From the NCBI GenBank assembly GCA_029817715.1, contig JARUPY010000189.1, forward strand, positions 1 to 64,000: DNA of 64,000 bases. Reading direction: 5' to 3'. The stretch is from Melastoma dodecandrum (taxonomy: Eukaryota; Streptophyta; Magnoliopsida; Myrtales; Melastomataceae). The position numbers and the translations under genes were made by a program. This document shows positions 21,175 through 32,197 of the stretch, in pieces (position 1 is the stretch's first letter; each line of letters starts with the position of its first letter). The notes under the pieces were generated by a model. The model was not told the DNA's origin, searched no databases, and saw nothing but the letters and a program-made list of their open reading frames with translations.

Positions 21175-21757
21175 AATTGTAACAACAATCCAATCCAAAT
21201 CCTAATATGAGGTGAATTTGCATGTGAATTATTTACGTTTGAAGAGTATTGAACAAATATAAATGTGTTGATGCGTCAACTTTTGCATAGCAGGCACTCA
21301 TGCAGAATGAATGTTAATGGATGCAGTAATGTAAATAGGGGAGATAGGAAGGGAGAAAGATAGTTGAGGAAACCCCCGCAACCAACCCAAACCGCTGCAA
21401 AATGAACAAGGTTAGTTCTTACATATATCACATACAAAACATACCTGAGACCTGTCCCTGCACAGGTAACAGTCAATTAGTAACAAACAAATGCATATGC
21501 AGCGTCTGGTACCTGTAGTGTACAAACAATACTAGACTCTCGGATGAAGGCTTCTAAACCTCCCTCGGACTGAGGGAGGCGGGGCCCCGGCCAAAAATCA
21601 TACCGCAAATAGCAGCAGGCTGAGCCTCTCGGTGACCCCCCCTAAAAATCTTAGCCCCGGGTTCGGGCACACCTAGATATGCCTAGGAAAGCAGTAAACG
21701 AACACAACCATGACAACGAACAAAAGGCACCGAGCCAAGCAAGTACATGCGCAAACA
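21175..21757 (-). other. Truncated 5' leader of the Ogre-like element
   Basis: The reverse complement matches the leader of the compound element at about 47090-47470 (CTCGGTGCCCTTTG, CCTAGGCATATCTAGG, GGCCGGGGCCCCGCCTCCC, CTGTGCAGGGACAGG). It stops about 70 bp before the tRNA primer site would be reached. Primer site and 5' LTR are missing; Copia sequence starts at the breakpoint near 21757. Confidence 0.75.
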
Positions 21758-22529
21758 AAATTCAATGTGTCGAATAGCAAACCAGTGTCTACCCCAATGG
21801 AGGTCGGAGCTAAATTGTGCAAAATTGACGAGGGAGAAAAGGTGGATCCGACACTGTTCAAAAGTCTTGTGGGATGTCTAAGGTACTTGACATGTACTCG
21901 GCCGGATATTCTTTTTAGTGTGGGGATTGTTAGTCGATTCATGGAGATGCCCACGACGAAACACATGAAGGCGGCGAAGAGGATTTTGAGGTACTTGAAA
22001 GGTACCAACGATTTTGGACTGTTTTATTCGTCGTCCAATGAATTTCAACTTGTTGGATATTGTGACAGTGATTTTGCCGGAGACTTAGATGATCGGAAAA
22101 CTACAACAGGATTTGTGTTTTTTATGGGGTCTAATGCGATTTCGTGGAGTTCGAAGAAACAGGCAATCGTCACTCTATCTTCCTGTGAGGCTGAATATGT
22201 CGCGATTACGGCATGCGCTTGTCATGCAATCTGGCTAAGGAAAATGTTGAAGCAGATAGGCTTGACTGAGAAGGAAGAAACCACGATCTTTGTCGACAAC
22301 AAATCTGCTCAAGCATTGGTGAGGAATCCTGTTTTTCATAATCGAAGTAAACACATCGATGCGCGCTATCACTTCATCCGAGAGAGTGTTATGAAGAAGG
22401 AGATCAAGCTTGAATATGTAAAATCTGTCATCAAGTTGTGGATATTTTTACGAAACCTCTTGAGTAGATGTTTTCAGCAAGATGAGGAGCATGCTTGGAG
22501 TCATGAAGAAAATCAATTTTAGGGGGGAG
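21758..22529 (+). pseudogene. Ty1-Copia RT/RNase H C-terminal fragment
   Basis: From about 21758: SNSKPVSTPMEVGAKLC, SLVGCLRYLTCTRPD, AAKRILRYLKGTNDFGL, YCDSDFAGDLDDRKTTTGF, WSSKKQAIVTLSSCEAEY and NPVFHNRSKHIDARYHFIR, the standard end of a Copia Pol. Near 22425 the frame slips; HQVVDIFTKPLE then MLGVMKKINF are read in the next frame. A purine tract (TTTTAGGGGGGAG) leads into an LTR start at 22530. Everything upstream of the RT end is missing, and the open frame artificially begins in the Ogre-like leader at 21710. Confidence 0.9.
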
Positions 22530-22900
22530 TGTTGATAATAAAATTAATTTAACACAATTTATGTTGGGGTTTTAATCTTAAATTCAAGATGTTTTTAATG
22601 GGGTATATTAAATGATTGTTATTGTGGGGTTTGGTAACGTAGATTTGTTTTAATTTAGGCAGATGAATAGTCTGATGATTTGCCCTTTAAATTCTTTTGT
22701 AATGTTGATTTCAAGAAAGAGAGTTGCAGTGAGTCTTCCCCCTAATTATCATATTGTTTTTTCAGAGAGTCTAACCTTTTTCCCGACGAGTCTACCGATT
22801 TTTCTTCAAATTCCAGCGAGTGCCCGCCAACGTTTCCAACAAGGATCGCTCCTCGGAAGGCGACATCCGCACCTTCATCGGGAACCTTCTCCTAGACTAA
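22530..22900 (+). repeat. 3' LTR (or part) of the Copia fragment
   Basis: It starts TGTTGATAATAAAATT directly after the polypurine tract, a typical Copia 3' LTR beginning. The right boundary is not certain: no second copy exists in the window for comparison, and the limit near 22900 is an estimate from the change in composition. Confidence 0.55.
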
Positions 22901-23294
22901 GGGACTTCTGCATAGGATGATTCCTGCAAAAAGGAAAATCTGAATTTATGTTCCTAGCGCACTGGTGTTCGTTCATTCACTGATATAAGTCTTTAGGCCT
23001 AATGCTTATGGGCGGTCTCCCTGTGATGAAAAGCCGGAGCTTTCATTTAGCAGTAATCAGAATTTTCTACAGGATGTAATCGTTGCCAATCCTTTTCTTA
23101 CACTTGCGAAAGAGGACAACGAAACAGTCCTTAATCTCGCCGGCATTCTTGGATTGCAGGATAACTCCATTGGAATTGGCTGAATATGATAATACCAATG
23201 CACCAGTTCAAGTCCCCTTTTCCCTTTGATCTTTGTCTTCTCAGCCAGAGAAAAGACTGCCTCCCCATTTCTCTCTTTCGCCTCTCCACCACCC
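22901..23294 (+). other. Upstream region of the PRUNE-like gene
   Basis: No gene. Contains the presumed promoter and 5' UTR; a CT-rich stretch at 23216-23290 immediately precedes the ATG. No confident TATA element. Confidence 0.5.
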
Positions 23295-26200
23295 ATGGAG
23301 AGGAGATGGAGTGGGGAATCCAGTCCCAAGGCCCCCAGGAGCCTGCAGAGGAAGCTCGCCGAGAGCCGCAAGCCCACCCCCGACCAGCAGAATCCCCCCG
23401 ACCTTACGGACTTTATGAACGACATGTTCTTCGGGACATCCGAGAGGAAGTCGTACAACTTGAGCGGCAATTCCAGGGGCTGTGGTCTGGATGACTACGA
23501 CGACTTCGAGAGCAGCACGAGGAGTAACAGCAGCAGCAGGTCCACGCAGGAGTGGCTGGAGGAGGCTAGGCGAATGGTGGCAACTGCTCCTTCTCAAGGG
23601 CGCGAATCCCCTGGAAAGAGAATGGTCTCGCCGAGATTCGCGGCAGCCGCACAGGGGAGGCCCTCGTTGTCCTCCCTGGATAGGAGGGATCCCTTGTCAA
23701 GGTCTGCCAGAAGGTAAAAAACCCGTGAAAAGATGGATCACAACTCTCGTTAGTTTAACGTTGACTGGCGGGGTTTCGTCTTTGGGCTATTAAAGGTCGA
23801 AAAAGGTTTGTTATAACTGACAGGCACAGGAAAGTGGACAGCTTCAGCGAGGAGATCCTCATCAAGTCCACCGCCAAGCACACCCGCAACCTCTCCGACA
23901 CTCCTTCCCTCTCCGCCGTCACCCCTCCCGAATCCCCCGTGGGCTCCCCTCCGAACACCCTCCCACCTCGCTCTTCCGCACTCCGCCGTTCCCGCTTCAG
24001 GGTCCCCGACCCTCCCGATTCCTCCGCTGCCGAAGCTCCTCCTCCTCTCTCCCCTCCTAAGGATGCGACCGCTTTCCGGAGGTCTGCTTCCTCGTCGCTT
24101 TTTCCTGCTGGGTCTTCCAGCGACGACCATGGAGGCAGCGCTGGAGGAGACGTTCTGTCTCCGCCTAGGAGGATTGTGGAGTCCGTGCACAGGAGGTCGG
24201 TGTCCTCGTCCACGTGTTCGGTGGATCGGGATAGGGTTGGAGGAGGACTAAAGATGATTAGTAAGGATGATTTTGCGGACGATTTCAGCGTGGATAGTAG
24301 TGTTAAGGAAGAGAAGCTCAAGGATAAGGAAAAGGAAGGGGGATTGAATGCGTTCCTGAAGGATAATCGGAGGAAGGCGGAGGAGGTTCTTTGTGGTGCG
24401 AGGGATGCCAGGATCAACATTGTCCTCTCCGGCCCTTCTAACAGTTAAACCTCTCTTTCACTTCCAATTCCTTGCTTGTTTATTGAGGAAGATGACGAAG
24501 TTTCTTTTCGTTTTTGGGGATGAAGAGGAGACGGTTGGAATTGCAGGTACAACTTCGATGGTTGCCTCAATATGCTACGCTTGGCTTTTGGAGAACAGAC
24601 TGAGTAAGAAGAAAGGAGAAAACAAAGGACAAGGGCCAATTGTAGTGCCTGTGATGAACGTAAAGAGAATCAGGATGTGGAAGCTTCGTCAGGCTGCTTG
24701 GCTCTTCAACCATGTTGGCCTTGATGCCACATCCTTGTTCTTTGCCGATGAGGTATTTTCCCTTTCCATTATCTGTTAACATATCCAGCTGCTTTTATAT
24801 AGGATCAAAGATCTAGAAAATATGGTTATACTCACAGCTTACTCACAGCTGTTATGCTGATGAATCTCGGGGCCTTTGTTAGATGCTTATCATGAGAAGT
24901 GGATTGTACATTTTCATTTTATGCTTCATGATGAACGAGCTTCAGTTCTAATTCCACACTCTCCTTACCATCAGCTATGATTCTTTTCCTAGTAAAGTAC
25001 TTTGCCTGGGAGCTTCTCACATAAATACACATGCAAGATTAACCTTTCCCCATTTTCTTGCTTCTGCTTCAGTAGCCTGATTACTGTATTAATTCTGATC
25101 CTGCATTTGCAATCAGGTGGATTTGGAGAGTTTAATGATGGATGGAAAGTTGAGCCTCCATGTGATTGGGCAAGATGTCCTTAAGAGCAATAGTGAGGTT
25201 AGTAAGCATCGGAAGAAAGATACTTATGTCCTTATGCAGTGTATGAACGCGGACATCAACACTCCACCCTCATCTGTGCTTTTCCTTTGCGCTTCTAGGT
25301 TGAATCTCAATGCACGATTCTGACTGACAATTACTGCGAAGAGGCCTATGATCTCCTTCAGAATAGTATGCTGAAGAGGCTCCTGGTATGTGAATACAGC
25401 TTGAATACTTTGGATCACTCGCATATTTCCATTGTGGTCGTATTTGAAGATGGTGTCTTCCCATATCGCAGCTTGCTGGAATACTGTTAGACACAAATAA
25501 TCTGAGTACGACCCCTAAGCTGTCTACCATCAGAGATTCAGAAGCAGTGCAGTTGCTGCTAGTTAACACGGCCCCCAATTATAGAAATAATTTATTTGAT
25601 CAGTGTAAGTTAGTTCGTTGAGCCAGTGTTCATTTGTTGGGTTGGTTCTGTTGTCACAAACATCTACTTGTTTTTCCTGGTCAGTGACCCAGGATCACAA
25701 AGATAATGACTTTGCGGAAGCTCTAGAGCTTACTTATGGAAAGATATCGGACGATGGTAAGTAATATTATTTTGTGGTTTTGCTCCATGAGGATCAAAGA
25801 TTTCTTTTTATCTCATTCCCGAATATTTGTAGCTTATCTTATTTTCACTTATTTCTATAAGAACGTAAATTTTCTACTCTTCCACCCCTGCCCGTGAGGA
25901 TATAGTTTGGAGAGTGCACTGAAAGTAGGTTGGTTTTTGGTCAACGGGATATCATGTGAAGTGAGAGTTGGTTGTGCTGAGAGTCTCTTACTCCTTTATC
26001 TGTTGTTGTTTTTAGGTAAGTTTGATAGTAAAGAGTCCGGGAGATCGAGTAAAAAATCGGCGTCTATTCGCAGTGAAGCCAACAAGAAAGAACCTGATGT
26101 GAAGCCTCAAGAGACTACACATGCCAATGCTAATAAGATCTCTCCAAACTCCGGTGAAAGTCAAATATCGAGGAGTAGTCGAAGCTTTCCTCTTTCTTTC

Positions 26201-26340
26201 TTTCTCCAAAATTGTCATTTATACGTAGCGATCTTGCAGATAAACAAACAGTTCCCCAGAAACAGGACAAAGCATCAGATTCTGCTCGAGGGAAGGGGGT
26301 GTTCTTCTTGGCTAGGTGGTTTGGCTTCGGTCCAAAATGA
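23295..26340 (+). CDS. Plant PRUNE/exopolyphosphatase-like protein, nine exons, 618 aa
   Basis: Exons by in-frame GT-AG joins: 23295-23713, 23824-24443, 24547-24752, 25117-25197, 25299-25385, 25472-25604, 25685-25756, 26016-26153, 26240-26340; together 1,857 nt with no stop. The N-terminal ~300 residues are Ser/Pro-rich and probably disordered (FMNDMFFGTSERKSYN, SVSSSTCSVDRDR). The C-terminal part resembles the PRUNE/DHH phosphoesterase-like family of plants: VLSGPSNSTTSMVAS, VVPVMNVKRIRMWKLRQAAW, DEVDLESLMMDGKLSLHVIG, QCTILTDNYCEEAYDLLQ, LAGILLDTNNL, EAVQLLLVN, ending ARWFGFGPK. The metal-binding DHH motif was not located, so catalytic activity is uncertain. All junctions keep frame, so the gene looks intact and functional despite flanking retroelements. 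Confidence 0.85.
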
Positions 26341-26883
26341 TATGCAGGCCACCTGGGATAAACAATACGCTCTTGTTAAATATAAGGCAATTTTTTTAAG
26401 CCACTCTCAAGTCTTCACAAGTCGCTGTAGAAGGTGGAAGCATGTCTGAAAAGCAGCGGGGATCTGCAGAATGGTTTTGGAGGTCATGGTATTATTCTTT
26501 TATCTCGTCCTTGTCTTTCCCCGCGTTTCTTCCACTCTTCAGTGAAGGGATGTATGTCTCCTCCACGTGGAAGTGTTGGTTCTCTGGAAATTGTTGGGTC
26601 ATTCTGGTACTTTGATGATGTGAGTGGAGATGAGAAGAGGTGGATTCATCCCCTGATATTGAATATCTGGAGCTATGGTTTTGTTGACTTGCTGCAACAT
26701 CATTTCTTTAATTAGTTGCTTTTCATTCAACCAGCTTTATGTATGTGTGCATGTGCGAAAATCCAATTACTTCTCTCCATTCTAGGAGAGGCAGAAGGAG
26801 GGTTTTGTATTCTTATTTCCCTTGGGATTTTAGGAATTCTTTTAATGAATGGGGATGTTGCTTGGTGAGAGCAATGACTGGAT
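26341..26883 (+). other. 3' flank of the PRUNE-like gene
   Basis: AT-rich, no supported gene; short frames only. Probably 3' UTR then spacer up to the Copia target duplication at 26884. Confidence 0.5.
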
Positions 26884-26888
26884 GTAGT

Positions 26889-27060
26889 TGAACAAAAGTA
26901 TTTGGGAGAAAAAATATATTCATCTTTCAATATTCACATATACAAGATATATATAGGGTAAATGTAAATATCTAAGTATAGTAAATAACTAACCTATGAA
27001 CCTAACATTCTTTTTTTGTCTAGATACATTTCTACCATTATGTCTATATACATTCTAACA
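26889..27060 (-). repeat. Copia 3' LTR
   Basis: TGAACAAAAGTATTTGGG to CATTCTAACA on the plus strand (TG...CA when reversed). A purine tract, reverse of CTCCCCCTCAAGCTGG at 27061-27076, adjoins it. Confidence 0.9.
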
Positions 27061-27067
27061 CTCCCCC

Positions 27068-27748
27068 TCAAGCTGGAGCATATACATCATATATGCCAAG
27101 CTTGTTACATAACTCGGTAAATACCCCTGATGTCAACCCTTTGGTGAAAATATCCGCTAATTGTTCTCCTGACCGAACAAAAGGCGTCTCAATAGTTCCA
27201 TTCATCACCATATCCCGAACAAAATGACAATCTACCTCCACATGTTTCGTCCTCTCATGAAATACTGGATTTTTGGCAATATAAATCGCTGACTGATTAT
27301 CACACCACATTCGCATGGGCGTAGGTACAGAAAAACCAAGTTCACTCAGAAGATTCTTGACCCATAACAACTCACATGCAGTGTGAGCCATTGCACGATA
27401 CTCCGCTTCTGCACTTGATCTGGACACAACATTTTGCTTTTTACTTCTCCAAGTTACTAAATTACCACCAACAAATGTGCAATATCTAGTCATTGAACGA
27501 CGATCCGCCTTATCTCCTGCATATCCTGAATCTGAATATCCTTCCACTTTCAAATGCCCATGATTTTTGTAAAGCAAACCTTTTCCTGGAGAGCTCTTGA
27601 TGTAATTTAGAATACGGATTGCAGCCTTCCAGTGGATCTTTCGAGGCTTTTGCATAAATTGACTAACAACACTTACAGCAAAGGTGATATCCGGACGTGT
27701 GACTGTCAAGTATATGATTTTGCCGACTAACCTCCGATATCTGCCCAC
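27068..27748 (-). pseudogene. Copia RNase H segment of Pol
   Basis: Reads YRRLVGKIIYLTVTRPDITF, FMQKPRKIHWKAAIRILNYI, YSDSGYAGDKADRRS, WRSKKQNVVSRSSAEAEYRA, NPVFHERTKHVEVDCHFVRD, QLADIFTKGL. It is in frame with the RT part but separated by TAG near 27775-27777 (after SSPEL), consistent with TGG to TAG. Confidence 0.85.
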
Positions 27749-27775
27749 ATCCTCAAGTAACTCTGAAGAATCATC

Positions 27776-30103
27776 CTACAGCTCTGGACTGGATTCAATT
27801 GGGGTGAGCTCGGGTTTGCAGTCAATGAGACCCGTCTCCTTCAACAGATCAAGTGCATATTTTCGCTGTGACAACACAACACCATTCTTGTTATGTAATA
27901 ACTCCACGCCAAGGAAATATTTTGGTTTCCCCAAATCTTTAGTAACAAACTGGGATTGAAGAAAGTCTCGTGTTTGAAGAATCTCAGTATTGTCACTTCC
28001 TGTTAGCAGAATATCATCTACATAAACCACCAGAACAACTAAGCCATTAGTACCAGATTTCACAAACACAGAATGATCAGAGGAACAAGGCTTAAAGCCA
28101 ATCGATTCCACAGCACTGCTAAACTTTTGAAACCAGGCTCGAGGACTTTGTTTCAATCCATATATAGCCTTGCGAAGCTTACACACCATCTCCCCCTGAG
28201 CAACATACCCAGGAGGTTGCTCCATGTACACATCCTCGAGAAGATCTCCATAAAGAAAAGCATTCTTAACATCCAACTGCAGCATAGACCAGTGCAAATT
28301 GATAGCAATAGAGAACAAAATACGAATGGAATTAAGACGGGCAGTTGGAGAGAATGTCTCCATATAATCAATGCCATAAGTTTGAGAATATCCTTTGGCC
28401 ACAAGACGGGCTTTGTGGCGATCAACAGTACCATCAGGTTTATATTTCATAGTGAAGACCCACCGACACCCAACAATGTCAACTCCTGAAGGGGGGTGTA
28501 CCAACTGCCATGTTTCCCGTGAAACCAAGGCACTCACCTCTTCATCCATAGCAGCTTTCCATGCAGGATATTGAACAGCTTCCTCATAGTTCCTTGGAAT
28601 AGATGCGGTAGACAAGGACAAGGCAAACGATTTCGAGGAGGTGGAAAGACGGTCATAAGAGATGTAGTTAGAAATCGGATGTTGAGTGGAACGTTTACCT
28701 TTACGTAGAGCAATGGGAAGATCAAGGTCAGAAGGTGGTGCTGGCACTGATGTGTTGGACGGATCAGCCAAAGTAGAAGTATCGGTTGGGGTAACTGAAC
28801 ACGGTTGAGTCTGTGAACGACGCGTATAAACGCGTAGTGGTGGAGACACTGGTGCCAAATGAGTAGAAGAGTTAAGCATCGGAGGAACTAATGGAGGGGA
28901 ACATGGCACTGGGAGAGGGACGTGATGAATATCTTTTACGTGGGACGGCATGAAATATGGTTGAGCTTCAAAAAATGTGACATCAGCAGAAACAAAGTAT
29001 CGATTCGAAGATGGATCGAAACATTTATAACCTTTTTGAGTGCGGGAGTACCCCACAAACACACATTTGACTGCCCGAGGTGCTAATTTGTCCGTTCCTG
29101 GGCGACAATCATGAACAAAGCAGACACAACCAAAAACACGAGGTAGAATTGAAAACAGAGGTTTTGATGGAAAAAGACATTGCAGAGGAATACGACCATG
29201 TAACACTGAAGAAGGCATGCGGTTAATAAGATGACAAGCAGTGAGAATCGCATCACCCCAAAGGTAACGCGGAACATGCATTTGAACCAAGATAGTGCGT
29301 GCAACATCTAACAAATGTCGATGTTTGCGTTCAGCTACTCCATTTTGTTGAGAAGTATACGGGCAAGTGGTTTGATGAAGGATACCATGTGCGGAACAAA
29401 ATGAAGAAATATCAGTCTGCACGTATTCTAGTGCATTGTCGGTACGTAACACCTTAATAGAAACATCAAATTGATTTTTGATTTCATTATAAAATTGACG
29501 TAGTACATCAGGCACTTGACTCCTATCACGTAGAAGATAAACCCAGGTGACACGAGTAAAATCATCAATAAAATTAATAAAGTAACGGTATCCCTGGATA
29601 GATTTATATTTATATGGACCCCAAATGTCTGAATGTACTAACTCAAAAGGAGAAGTACTGCTGGACTGAAAACGAGACGGAAAAGAAGAACGATGATGCT
29701 TTCCCAACTCACATGACTCGCAAGAAAAATTAGAAAGTTGAACGGAATCCCCCAAAACACGGGAAAGATTATGAAAGGAAGGATGACCTAAACGTTGGTG
29801 CCATAAAATAGAAGACGACATATGAGTAGTAGTTAAAGCTGACGAGGAAGAACCACCAAAATAATATAGACCATCGTGTTCAATACCCGAACCAATCGTC
29901 TTCCCACTCTGGAGATCCTGCAACACACAATGAGAAGGATAGAATGTAAGGGAACAATTGACACTTTTGGTGAGTTGACTCACAGAAATCAAATTGACAG
30001 GAAAATTGGGTAAGGAGAACATCAGGTAGTGATATTGAGGATGTGAGAAAAGTAGTGCCAGAACCTTTAACAGGACAAGATTGTCCATTAGCAACAATAA
30101 CAT
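27776..30103 (-). pseudogene. Copia integrase and reverse transcriptase
   Basis: Gag-pre-integrase (LWHQRLGHPSFHNLSRV, CESCELGKHHRSSFP), integrase DDE core (ELVHSDIWGP, VLRTDNALEY, QQNGVAERKHRHLLD) and RVT_2 (WQLVHPPSGVDIVGCRWVF, RLVAKGYSQTYGIDY, YGLKQSPRAWFQKF, VVYVDDILLTG). The first ~25 codons are out of frame relative to the family, because a small indel near 30020 shifts SLPDVL into another frame. An internal TAG ends the segment. Confidence 0.9.
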
Positions 30104-30107
30104 TTGA

Positions 30108-31136
30108 CTAAGAAGAAGGGCCTATATGAGATAGGAAACGTGAAGAACCAGTCATATGAAAAGACGCACCGGAATCAAGAATCCAGGAACTAGGAGGAGG
30201 CAATACGTCCTTTCCTGCATGCAAAGCTACAGGGATAGACAAGTCGGAAGAGTTACCCTGGTTGGCGGTTTCTGACACCACCGTTAATGAAGCATTTGGC
30301 GGTGTGCTGGTGACAGAGGTTGAAGCCGGGGTTTCAAGTGCTAGTGCCCAATCAGGTTTTCCAAACTTCCGCCAGCATTTCTCAGAAAGGTGCCCCACTC
30401 TGCCACAATGTACACAAGGTTGGCTAGAAAGGAAAGGTTGAGACCTTCCACGACCGCGTCCCCGACCACGACCACGGCCTCGTCCAACAGCAGATAATGC
30501 AGATGCTGAGTCAGGAGGATTAGATCCAGTGGAGATGCGTAGTGCTCGTGAGTAGGTTGTAGCCAAGGTTGGAATTGAGTCGCCTCCTAACACCGATCCA
30601 CGAATTTGTGCAGCTATTTCAGGATTTACACCCGACAGAAACTTAGATACAGCCAGTCCTTCCCGATACTCTCGCAAAGTTTGAGCATTAAGAACAATCG
30701 GCTGATGAAGATCAAGCTCATCCAGTATTCCACGAAGGGCAGCATAAAACTCCGTGAGAGATTGGTCTCTCTGGTGAAGGGCAAACAATTGCTCGTACAA
30801 TTCGTACACGCGAGAAATATTCTTCTCATGGCCATACATCTCCTTCAGTGACTCCCATATTTGTTTGGCAGAGGTTAAGAATACCACGCTTGGAGATATG
30901 ATCTCATTCATACTGTTGAGTATCCATGTCATAACACAAGAATCTGCAACAATCCAATCTTCGTATGATTTATCATCAATTGCCGGTGGATCATCTGTGA
31001 TATGTCGCAGTTTCCTCTGGGCAGTGAGAAAGAGACGAAACGATTGAGCCCACACCAAATAATTTCTACCATCCAACTTGATGGTGGTAGCCTTCAGATT
31101 TTGTATCATTAAATCCGAGGATTTTGCATCCGCCAT
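30108..31136 (-). CDS. Copia Gag with start of protease
   Basis: The likely start is the ATG at 31136 (MADAKSSDLMIQNL). The Gag (UBN2-type) core has LDGRNYLVWAQSFRLFL, IWESLKEMYGHEKNISRVYE and ALRGILDELD. A CCHC knuckle CVHCGRVGHLSEKC follows, preceded by a (GR)n tract. The protease motif WILDSGASFHMTG appears near the end. A TAG after HIGPSS (30108-30110) stops the frame where the protease should continue. Confidence 0.85.
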   Translation of the reverse strand: MADAKSSDLMIQNLKATTIKLDGRNYLVWAQSFRLFLTAQRKLRHITDDPPAIDDKSYEDWIVADSCVMTWILNSMNEIISPSVVFLTSAKQIWESLKEMYGHEKNISRVYELYEQLFALHQRDQSLTEFYAALRGILDELDLHQPIVLNAQTLREYREGLAVSKFLSGVNPEIAAQIRGSVLGGDSIPTLATTYSRALRISTGSNPPDSASALSAVGRGRGRGRGRGRGRSQPFLSSQPCVHCGRVGHLSEKCWRKFGKPDWALALETPASTSVTSTPPNASLTVVSETANQGNSSDLSIPVALHAGKDVLPPPSSWILDSGASFHMTGSSRFLSHIGPSS

Positions 31137-31280
31137 TCCGAGGAATCGCAGATTGTTGGATAGCAAAAGGTGCCGGGGGGAGCAGGTAACACGGCAGGGG
31201 CAACAGATAACAAACACGGCAAGGGCAGCAGATAACAAGTACCTGGTAGGGGCAGCAGGCTAAAGAATCAGATCCCTAAG

Positions 31281-31292
31281 GCTCTGATACCA
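31281..31292 (-). other. Copia primer binding site (tRNA-iMet type)
   Basis: The reverse complement TGGTATCAGAGC lies immediately inside the 5' LTR and is the standard plant Copia primer site complementary to initiator methionine tRNA. Confidence 0.85.
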
Positions 31293-31464
31293 TGAACAAA
31301 AGTATTTGGGAGAAAAAATATATTCATCTTTCAATATTCACATATACAAGATATATATAGGGTAAATGTAAATATCTAAGTATGGTAAATAACTAACCTA
31401 TGAACCTAACATTCTTTTTTTGTCTAGATACATTTCTACCATTATGTCTATATACATTCTAACA
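31293..31464 (-). repeat. Copia 5' LTR
   Basis: 172 bp, matching 26889-27060 except one base. Flanked by GTAGT at 31465-31469. Confidence 0.9.
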
Positions 31465-31469
31465 GTAGT

Positions 31470-32197
31470 CACTGCAACAACTAACTAACTGGACTGCCTG
31501 TTCTTGCTCTTGTTATGTTGAGTTACTGTTTTGTTGAATGCGGCGGCTGTAGTCTAGTGTGAGGGAGTTTATGAGATTCATATTCCTACGTTATTAGCTA
31601 GTGTCCTCCATGCTGGGACCCACCCTCGAAGACAAATCCTCTCAGAAACCCAAAATCCCAGTCGCATCCCATTACAGGCTACAGCACAGCACGCCACATG
31701 CATGAAACATGGTTGGATTCACTCCTACAAAGGTTCAGCCAATGAATGCACGAAAGCATTTAATCCATGTCAGATCGATAAAATGATATGGTTTCGTTTC
31801 CTTTGAACGATGGATGGAAGGGACCGACCCCGATCTTTCTGCTCTCCCCAATTATGCCAACTTCTTCTCCATCCGAGTTGTAAATTAGGAATCAACCCAA
31901 CGCGCTCTTGGACCCTTTTTTTCCCTTTTGTCATCGTAGTCGTTATTCTATCATCATCTAAATCTAATTATATCAGACATACACAACGCAACACATTCAA
32001 AACAGCACCCACATACTCACACACAGTCACTCGTGTCCCTGTCAATCAACTCGGTTGGTTTCCAATCCATGCCAGATGGGCGGGTCGTCCCCATCCATAA
32101 CATGTCCTTTGTCCATTCATTCCCTTGCCCCCTCCTCCACCTCCGTTGCACTGCCAGTTTTTTTTTTTTACGTCCTTTTGACGTGCCTCCATCCCCT
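31470..32197. other. Spacer between the Copia insertion and the DUF868 gene
   Basis: No gene supported. Presumably contains the DUF868 3' UTR (minus strand) and the distal 3' flank of the PRUNE-like gene. Confidence 0.45.

Larger units (their letters stand above)
7497..21757 (-). mobile_element. Ogre/Tat-lineage Ty3-Gypsy retrotransposon, 5' LTR missing
   Basis: Minus-strand order is: truncated leader (21757-21175), extra ORF1 (21144-19971), Gag (19805-17526), aspartic protease and G-patch (17525-15747), a non-coding gap resembling the Ogre intron (15746-15486), RT with two RNase H modules (15485-13584), integrase (ends 12054), a long 3' untranslated region, polypurine tract and 3' LTR (10061-7497). 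An ORF upstream of gag, a protease-RT intron and a second RNase H are established hallmarks of Ogre and other Tat elements. The candidate upstream target duplication is GAAGG (7492-7496), but the partner cannot be checked because the 5' end is deleted and fused to Copia sequence. Nonsense and frameshift lesions make it currently defective. Confidence 0.9.
26884..31469 (-). mobile_element. Complete Ty1-Copia retrotransposon with 172-bp LTRs and 5-bp target duplication
   Basis: LTRs at 26889-27060 and 31293-31464 differ at one visible base (TATAG versus TATGG). GTAGT occurs directly outside both (26884-26888 and 31465-31469). The internal region holds gag-protease, integrase-RT and RNase H in Copia order on the minus strand. 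The primer site is next to the 5' LTR and the purine tract next to the 3' LTR. The Pol chain is broken by a TAG and a frameshift near 30.02-30.11 kb and a TAG near 27775. Confidence 0.95.
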
